A stretch of 11,268 nucleotides of DNA from contig DHJC01000080.1 in assembly GCA_002404155.1 (NCBI GenBank), positions 1-11,268 on the forward strand. The letters run 5' to 3'. Below, in pieces: positions 7,222 through 11,268 of this stretch. This stretch comes from Chloroflexi bacterium UBA4730. GTDB taxonomy: Bacteria > Chloroflexota > Limnocylindria > P2-11E. Under the pieces are notes generated by a model. It searched no databases. It had not been told where the DNA came from and was given only the letters and a program-made list of their open reading frames with translations. Position numbers and translations under genes: made by a program. The stretch's first letter is position 1. The number at the start of each line of letters is the position of its first letter.

Positions 7222-8110
7222 CGTTTCCCGCTTTCTGTGAGTTGCTGAAGAGACGGAGCTGCAGCGCCCGCGTCGGGGGCGCGATGAGCTCGGTCACGAG
7301 CCATTGTCCTATGACCGCGAGGTCGGCGTCGGCGGCGAGCTGCAGCTTGATCCGGGCCTGCTCGATCCGGCGGCGGACGGTCCTCGGGTCCGCACCGAGT
7401 GTGCGGGCGATGTCGGCGAACGGCCGCTCGAGGATGTCGTGCAGGACGAAGGCCGCGAGGTCCGTGCCGCGCAGCGCGTGGCGACCGATCAGGTCGCGCA
7501 GCCCAGCGCCGAAGAGCCTGCCATCGGTGACCGCCCGGCGGATCGCAGCGGCCGGCTCGCCGTCGAGCTCCGCGACCCGCAGGAGCGCGGCCACCTCGGC
7601 CTCCGGAAGCTGGCGCGCCGCACCGAGGCTGCCGAGGAACCGCTGCACCACCGCGTCCGGCGCCTGCTCGCTCGCGGTCTTGGTCACGCGCGCGATGGCG
7701 TCACCGAGCGCCTGGCGGAGCGCGGCGAGGTCGGTGAATCGCACGACGTCGACGACCGCGGGCGAGCCGAGGAGGATCCGGGACACCGTCCGATCGCGCT
7801 CGGCGACGAGGATCACCGGGATCCCGCGCTCGCGCGCGATCTCGACCTCGATGCCCACTCCGAACGACGGCGTACCGGCGTAGGCGATGACCAGGCCGCT
7901 TCGCGCGACGCGCGCGCGGTCGATGTCGTACGCGCTGCGCGGATCGAGGTCCGGCGCCGCGATCGGGTCGGTCCCCCCCGTCGACTGGTGGGGCAGGTAC
8001 GGGCGCAGACCGCACTCGGTCACGATCTCCGCGAGCAGCTCGTAGAAGACGCGCGCCCGTGCGCCGTCGGCGATCGCGGTGAGCGCGCCCGAGACATACA
8101 CCTCGTCCAT
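7145..8110 (-). CDS. Nucleoside 2-deoxyribosyltransferase-like domain fused to sigma region-4-type HTH
   Basis: From ATG 8110 the protein has 321 residues; an in-frame TTG at 8119 gives 324. Numbers below use the TTG start. The first ~125 residues resemble nucleoside 2-deoxyribosyltransferases: YVSGALT at 8-14 (family YLAGPL), D67 in YDIDRARVARSG, and GVGIEVEIARERGIPV at 87-102, where E91 matches the catalytic glutamate. The middle is helical. Residues ~221-260 (LHDILERPFADIARTLGADPRTVRRRIEQARIKL) look like a sigma-70 region 4/LuxR-type helix-turn-helix; no sigma region 2 is present. This suggests a regulator sensing a nucleotide-like ligand, or an enzyme controlled by DNA binding. Neither start has a ribosome binding site; ATG 8110 fits the family start better, and a leaderless mRNA is possible. 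The ~30 C-terminal residues have poor codon usage and overlap the small basic ORF, so they may be run-on. It is divergent to the CRP-family gene. Confidence 0.85.
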   Translation of the reverse strand: MDEVYVSGALTAIADGARARVFYELLAEIVTECGLRPYLPHQSTGGTDPIAAPDLDPRSAYDIDRARVARSGLVIAYAGTPSFGVGIEVEIARERGIPVILVAERDRTVSRILLGSPAVVDVVRFTDLAALRQALGDAIARVTKTASEQAPDAVVQRFLGSLGAARQLPEAEVAALLRVAELDGEPAAAIRRAVTDGRLFGAGLRDLIGRHALRGTDLAAFVLHDILERPFADIARTLGADPRTVRRRIEQARIKLQLAADADLAVIGQWLVTELIAPPTRALQLRLFSNSQKAGNDEQRPTEAEDHRQAGLAVEKGEPRA

Positions 8111-8146
8111 GGACCGCAAATGATGCGTTGGCCGTCAAGAGTGCGG

Positions 8147-8152
8147 TACCGT
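8147..8152 (+). promoter_or_regulatory. Possible -10 element for a leaderless CRP-family mRNA
   Basis: TACCGT (fits TANNNT) sits eight bases before ATG 8160, where a -10 box would lie if transcription started at the A of the ATG. The gene has no Shine-Dalgarno sequence. No good -35 is seen. It lies in the palindrome CGGTACCG (8144-8151), which could instead be an operator half. Confidence 0.3.
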
Positions 8153-8159
8153 TCCCGCG

Positions 8160-8846
8160 ATGCCGGATCTGCAGCTCGTCCAATACCTGCGGCGCGTGCC
8201 GTTGTTCGCGAAGCTGTCCGACGTCGAGCTTGCCGGGCTCGCCGAGCGGATGCGCCAGAAGGCGTTCAAGCGCGGCGACACCATCTTCCGGAAGGACGAT
8301 CCGGGGCAGCACTTCTACGTGGTGCTTGAAGGGGCGGTGAAGATCGCCCTGCCCGGTGAGTTCGGGCAGGAGGCGCTCGTCGCGCTCCTCCGTGGCGGCG
8401 AGTTCTTCGGCGAGCTCGCCCTCTTCGACCACGGCCCGCGGTCAGCGACGGCCACCGCGCTCGACGATACCCGCTGCGCGCTGCTCGCCGGGGAGGATTT
8501 CATCTCGTTCGTGGAAGCCCACCCGGCGGCCACGAAGGTGGTGTTCGAGGCCCTCGCCAAGACCGTCCGGCGGCTCTCCGACCGGGTCGAGGACCTCATC
8601 TTTCTGGACGTCCCGAGCCGGGTGGCCAAATATCTGCTGGACTTGGCCCAGGTGAACGGGACGAGTGGGTCGGCGGAGCTCGAGCTCACGTTGACGCAGG
8701 ACGAGCTGGCGGCATTCACCGGCGCGTCGCGCGTCTCGGTGAACCGCGTCCTCGGCGACCTCGAGCGCCGCGATCTCATCAGCATCCGGCGGCGCAAGAT
8801 CGCGATCCGCGACCCCGAGAAGCTCGCGAAAGAGATCCGGGTCTAG
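8160..8846 (+). CDS. CRP/FNR-family transcriptional regulator
   Basis: The 228-aa protein has the usual family length. The N-terminal cyclic-nucleotide-binding beta-roll spans about 5-118, with GEFFGELALFDHGPRSATATA at 80-100. This matches the phosphate-binding cassette, including E85 and the R94-S95 pair that contact a cyclic nucleotide in CRP, so cAMP-type ligand binding is plausible. There is no FNR-type iron-sulfur cysteine cluster. A long dimerisation helix (120-147) leads to a winged HTH at 178-212 (LTQDELAAFTGASRVSVNRVLGDLERRDLI). ATG 8160 is clear, with no ribosome binding site, which suggests a leaderless transcript. It is divergent to the deoxyribosyltransferase-HTH gene across 49 bp and probably forms an operon with the receiver gene, which starts two bases after its stop. 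Likely targets include the divergent promoter. The family is certain; ligand and regulon are unknown. Confidence 0.94.
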   Translation: MPDLQLVQYLRRVPLFAKLSDVELAGLAERMRQKAFKRGDTIFRKDDPGQHFYVVLEGAVKIALPGEFGQEALVALLRGGEFFGELALFDHGPRSATATALDDTRCALLAGEDFISFVEAHPAATKVVFEALAKTVRRLSDRVEDLIFLDVPSRVAKYLLDLAQVNGTSGSAELELTLTQDELAAFTGASRVSVNRVLGDLERRDLISIRRRKIAIRDPEKLAKEIRV

Positions 8847-8848
8847 GC

Positions 8849-9262
8849 GTGGCCCGCACGCGAAAGCCGCTCGTGCTCGTGGTCGAGGACGACCCCGACC
8901 TCGGCGACACGATCGTGACCTTCCTCAAGGAGGAGGGTCTCGACGCGAAGCTCGCGCGCGACGGCGACCAGGCGATGCGCCTGGTGGATCAGCTGTCGCC
9001 GTCCGCGATGATCCTCGACCTCATGATGCCGCGGCGTGACGGGTTCAGCGTGCTGCGCGAGCTGCGCGCGGACGGCCGCATCGGCGGCCTGCCGGTGATC
9101 GTCGTCACGGCCATCTTCGGCCTGTCCGAGCGCCTCTACGCGACCGAGCTCGGTGCCGCCGACTACGTCACGAAGCCGTTCGAGCTGGACGAGCTCCTCG
9201 AGCGCGTGCGCAACGTCCTTGCGTCGCGTGCCGAGGAGCCGGCGACGGAGCTCCGCCGCTAG
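8849..9262 (+). CDS. Stand-alone response-regulator receiver protein
   Basis: The 137-aa protein is a single CheY-like receiver domain. Acid pocket E13-D14-D15 lies in VVEDDPDLGD, the phospho-acceptor D57 is in LDLMMPRRDG, T87 is in VVTAIFG, and K109-P110 is in VTKPFELDELLERV. The C-terminal 15 residues are a short charged tail with no output domain. It probably signals by protein-protein contact or acts in a phosphorelay. The GTG start at 8849 lies two bases after the CRP-family stop with only a weak binding site, so co-translation is likely. A CRP-type regulator paired with a lone receiver suggests that phosphorylation could modulate the regulator; this is inference. No histidine kinase is encoded in the window. 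Its stop is 16 bases from the end of the converging mscL. Confidence 0.93.
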   Translation: MARTRKPLVLVVEDDPDLGDTIVTFLKEEGLDAKLARDGDQAMRLVDQLSPSAMILDLMMPRRDGFSVLRELRADGRIGGLPVIVVTAIFGLSERLYATELGAADYVTKPFELDELLERVRNVLASRAEEPATELRR

Positions 9263-9278
9263 GTACCAGCTCAGCCGG

Positions 9279-9701
9279 CTAGCTCGCCTGAGTCGCCAGC
9301 TGACTGGTGCAGTGCGGGCAGCGCGTCGCGAGCGCGAAGATCGTCATCCCGCAGTACGGACATTCCTTCTCCGCGGGACCCGGCTTGATGAGGGCCTTCG
9401 CGACGAGGAACACGACGAACGCGACGATGATGAAGCCGACGACGGTGCTGATGAAGATCCCGTAGTTGATGGTGGCCGCGCCGGCCTTCTGCGCGTCGGC
9501 GAGCGAGCCGTACGCGCCGCCAGACAGGTTGATGTACAGGTTCGAGAAGTCGACCTTGCCGAGCAGCATGCCGACCGGCGGCATGATCACGTCCTTCACC
9601 AGCGATGCGACGACCGCCGCGAAGGCGACGCCGAGGATGAATGCGATCGCGAGCGCGAGCACGTTCGTCTTGACCAGGAAGGTGCGGAATTCGGTCCACA
9701 T
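9279..9701 (-). CDS. mscL: Large-conductance mechanosensitive channel MscL with C-terminal zinc ribbon
   Basis: MscL opens under membrane tension on hypo-osmotic shock and releases small solutes. The 140-aa protein has the N-terminal amphipathic helix (MWTEFRTFLVKTNVLALAIAF), a pore-lining first membrane segment (about 15-43) ending VKDVIMPPVG, a short periplasmic loop with NYGIF at 79-83, and a second segment (about 82-102). In place of the usual charged C-terminal helix it has a zinc-ribbon-like CPYC...CPHC (C114, C117, C128, C131). Such cysteine pairs are known at the end of some high-GC bacterial MscL proteins. The start is ATG at 9699-9701, with only a weak CGGAG some distance upstream. 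The gene converges with the receiver gene (16-bp gap) and diverges from hrcA. Confidence 0.95.
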   Translation of the reverse strand: MWTEFRTFLVKTNVLALAIAFILGVAFAAVVASLVKDVIMPPVGMLLGKVDFSNLYINLSGGAYGSLADAQKAGAATINYGIFISTVVGFIIVAFVVFLVAKALIKPGPAEKECPYCGMTIFALATRCPHCTSQLATQAS

Positions 9702-9802
9702 CGCTGCTGTCGTCTCCGGTGGCGATCTTCGGCTGGTCGCGGAGCACGGCGCATGCCTCTGTGCTTCCCGTTATCTGACCACCTCTCGCCCTGAGGATGC
9801 CG

Positions 9803-9831
9803 TTGACCGCTGCCGGTCGGCCTGATACGCT
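9803..9831 (+). promoter_or_regulatory. Housekeeping sigma promoter of the hrcA-grpE operon (extended -10)
   Basis: TTGACC (9803-9808) is followed by a 17-bp spacer and TACGCT (9826-9831), with TG at 9823-9824 giving an extended -10. The expected transcription start is near 9838, inside the CIRCE operator, so bound HrcA would block initiation. Confidence 0.7.
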
Positions 9832-9832
9832 C

Positions 9833-9859
9833 TTAGCACTCTCAGAGGGAGAGTGCTAA
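9833..9859 (+). promoter_or_regulatory. CIRCE operator (HrcA binding site)
   Basis: TTAGCACTC (9833-9841), nine bases, then GAGTGCTAA (9851-9859): a perfect match to the consensus TTAGCACTC-N9-GAGTGCTAA. It starts one base after the -10 and ends one base before the TTG start of hrcA. It is the binding site for HrcA and represses the chaperone operon in the absence of heat stress. Confidence 0.97.
9846..9851 (+). promoter_or_regulatory. Ribosome binding site of hrcA inside the CIRCE spacer
   Basis: AGGGAG lies nine bases before TTG 9861 and falls almost wholly in the CIRCE spacer. In the mRNA the CIRCE arms can pair and enclose this site in the loop. An alternative start, GTG at 9885, has AGGA at 9876-9879. 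Confidence 0.55.
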
Positions 9860-9860
9860 T

Positions 9861-10922
9861 TTGACGGAAAACAACCAGGAACGCGTGAGCTTGCCCGAGC
9901 TGGCGGATCGCCAGCGCGACATCCTGCGCGCCGTGATCCACGAGTTCATCTCGACCGCCCAGCCGGTGGCCTCGGGCGCGCTCGTACGCCGCTACGCCTT
10001 ACCGGTGTCGTCGGCGACGGTGCGGAACGAGCTCGCCGAGCTCGAGGATCTGGGCCTCCTCACGCACCCGCACACCTCGGCCGGGCGCGTCCCGACCGAC
10101 CTCGGCTACCGCTACTTCATCGAGAGCCTCATGCCGGATACCGCGCTTCAGCCCGCGGAGCAGCTCACCGTGAGCCACCAGTTCCAGCAGGCCCAGCGCG
10201 ACAGCGCGCAGTGGCTGCGGCTCGCGGCATCGACGCTCGCGCGGCTGACGGCCGAGGCGTCGATCGTGACGCAGCCGGCGGGCACCAAGAGCGCATTGAA
10301 GCACGTCGAGGCGGTGCCGATCCACGACCGCCGGGTGCTCATCGTCGCCGTCCTCGACGGTGGCGCGGTCCGGCAGCAGCTCCTCGATCTCGATCAGCCC
10401 GCGACCGCCGATGAGCTCCGCGCCATCGGCCAACGTCTTACCCACACGAGGCACGCCGCGGACGCCGCGACGCTGGCCGACGCGGCGAACTCCGAGCACG
10501 GGGTCGCGCAGCAGATCGTGCGCGCGCTTGGCCGCATGCTCGCCGAGACCGAGGCCGCGCGCGCGAGCGAGGTGTACTACGACGGCATCCAGAACATCCT
10601 CGCCCAGCCGGAGTTCGGCGCGGGCGATCCGGCGCGGTTGCGCGAGATGGTCGCGCTGCTGGAGGATCGGACCCGGCTCGCCGAGCTCCTGCCGCCGGTC
10701 ATCGGCGAGGGCGAGGTGCACGTGGCCATCGGCGCCGAGAACCGCGTCGAGCCGCTGCTCGACTGCAGCCTCGTGTTCGGCCGCTATGGCGGCACGAGCG
10801 GCGTCGTCGGGTATGTCGGGATCGTCGGGCCGCGACGCATGGATTACGCGCGGTCGATCGGCGCGGTCAGCTTCGTCGGCCGGCTCATGAGCGACCTTGT
10901 GCGCGTCGTCGGGGGGAACTAG
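9861..10922 (+). CDS. hrcA: Heat-inducible transcription repressor HrcA
   Basis: HrcA binds CIRCE as a dimer and represses groE and dnaK operons; its folding depends on GroEL, which links repression to chaperone supply. The 353-aa product is of family length. The winged-helix N-terminus includes ADRQRDILRAVIHEFI (15-30) and SSATVRNELAELEDLGLLTHPHTSAGRVPTDLGYRYF (50-86), the strongest family signature. The C-terminal domain contains VHVAIGAENR and GPRRMDYARSIGAVSFV. The start is taken as TTG 9861, one base after CIRCE; GTG 9885 would still leave the DNA-binding domain whole. It is autoregulated by the CIRCE site at its own promoter and co-transcribed with grpE two bases downstream. Confidence 0.97.
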   Translation: MTENNQERVSLPELADRQRDILRAVIHEFISTAQPVASGALVRRYALPVSSATVRNELAELEDLGLLTHPHTSAGRVPTDLGYRYFIESLMPDTALQPAEQLTVSHQFQQAQRDSAQWLRLAASTLARLTAEASIVTQPAGTKSALKHVEAVPIHDRRVLIVAVLDGGAVRQQLLDLDQPATADELRAIGQRLTHTRHAADAATLADAANSEHGVAQQIVRALGRMLAETEAARASEVYYDGIQNILAQPEFGAGDPARLREMVALLEDRTRLAELLPPVIGEGEVHVAIGAENRVEPLLDCSLVFGRYGGTSGVVGYVGIVGPRRMDYARSIGAVSFVGRLMSDLVRVVGGN

Positions 10923-10924
10923 CG

Positions 10925-11268
10925 ATGGACGAACAGCAGCGCCGGGCGGAACAGCTGCTCGAGGAGCGCATGAAGTCGCGGAAGCCGAACGGGGCGACGG
11001 CGACCGAGTCGACCGAGCCGTCGGAGATCGAGGCGTCCACGGACGACGCCGAGGGCCCCGGCGACTACAAGGCCGACCTGCAGCGGATGGCCGCGGACTT
11101 CGCGAACTACCGCAAGCGCAACGAGGTGGAGCGCGCCGACTTCGCGAAGTTCGCGAAGGCCGATCTCATCACGAAGCTATTGGACGTCCTCGACGGGTAC
11201 GACCGCGCGCTCGCGAGCGTGCCCGACGAGGTCAAGGGTCAGCCGTGGGTCGAGGGGATGTGGCTCGT
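10925..11268 (+). CDS. grpE: GrpE nucleotide exchange factor for DnaK, 3' end missing
   Basis: GrpE releases ADP from DnaK and acts as a homodimer in the cytoplasm. The open frame from ATG 10925 runs off the window after 114 codons. A charged, low-complexity N-terminus (MDEQQRRAEQLLEERMK, then a Ser/Thr/Glu-rich part) is followed by the family core: DYKADLQRMAADFANYRKRNEVERADFAKFAKADLI and LLDVLDGYDRAL, which match the GrpE long helix and the LLPVLDNLERAL region. WVEGMWL at the edge corresponds to the start of the four-helix bundle. GGGGGGA at 10911-10917, overlapping the hrcA end, is the ribosome binding site, and the gap to hrcA is two bases. It is expected to be under CIRCE control; dnaK and dnaJ probably follow beyond the window. 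Confidence 0.95.
   Translation, partial: MDEQQRRAEQLLEERMKSRKPNGATATESTEPSEIEASTDDAEGPGDYKADLQRMAADFANYRKRNEVERADFAKFAKADLITKLLDVLDGYDRALASVPDEVKGQPWVEGMWL

Noticed and set aside
6151..7248. 365-codon + strand frame opposite cytochrome c
   Set aside because: It is antisense to a gene with two CxxCH haem motifs and a good RBS; its composition is Arg/Glu-rich shadow.
8133..8138. TTGACG on the - strand as a -35 box for the NDT-HTH gene
   Set aside because: No acceptable -10 lies 16-18 bases downstream before the start codon.
9263..9300. Possible terminator between the receiver gene and mscL
   Set aside because: The 16-bp gap contains only the imperfect palindrome around AGCCGGCT and no T-tract.
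9861..9884. GTG 9885 as the hrcA start instead of TTG 9861
   Set aside because: AGGA at 9876-9879 makes it possible, but TTG 9861 has the stronger AGGGAG signal; kept as an alternative only.

Overview
The window is dense, very GC-rich bacterial DNA with GC-rich third codon positions, ATG, GTG and TTG starts, and frequent stop/start overlaps. The order lepA - hemW ... hrcA - grpE, with a perfect CIRCE operator in front of hrcA, is the classic Gram-positive/Chloroflexota-type heat-shock neighbourhood. A high-GC Chloroflexota-like or related terrestrial lineage is my best guess; that is an inference from gene order and composition, not proven. The window opens inside lepA and closes inside grpE.

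Left part (1-3188, + strand): the 3' part of lepA (EF4 GTPase), a 165-aa NTF2-like hypothetical gene and hemW are joined by 1- and 4-base stop/start overlaps and look like one translationally coupled operon. Centre-left (3254-6085, + strand): a response-regulator receiver domain fused to a multi-pass membrane domain; then an exported gluzincin-type metallopeptidase whose frame is broken near base 4600-4620; then a 126-aa protein with a Lys/Arg/Thr repeat tail like histone H1 or AlgP. A perfect 10-bp hairpin with T-rich flanks on both sides (6111-6141) closes this block.

Centre-right (6238-8110, - strand): a membrane-anchored dihaem cytochrome c, a 35-aa very basic small ORF, and an unusual fusion of a nucleoside 2-deoxyribosyltransferase-like domain to a sigma-70 region-4-type helix-turn-helix. 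Divergent from the fusion, 49 bp away, is a CRP/FNR-family regulator followed 2 bp later by a stand-alone receiver protein (8160-9262, + strand). mscL, with a C-terminal zinc ribbon, converges on them (9279-9701, - strand).

Right part (9803-11268, + strand): an extended -10 promoter overlaps CIRCE, followed by hrcA (TTG start, ribosome binding site inside the CIRCE spacer) and the start of grpE. HrcA is the repressor that binds CIRCE, so this is an autoregulated chaperone operon that presumably continues into dnaK/dnaJ. The 6.6 kb between hemW and hrcA holds mostly signalling and envelope genes placed inside an otherwise conserved housekeeping cluster. The most unusual items are the deoxyribosyltransferase-HTH fusion opposite the CRP/receiver pair, the receiver-membrane fusion, and the small basic ORF. 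No RNA genes, CRISPR arrays, insertion sequences or attachment sites were seen.
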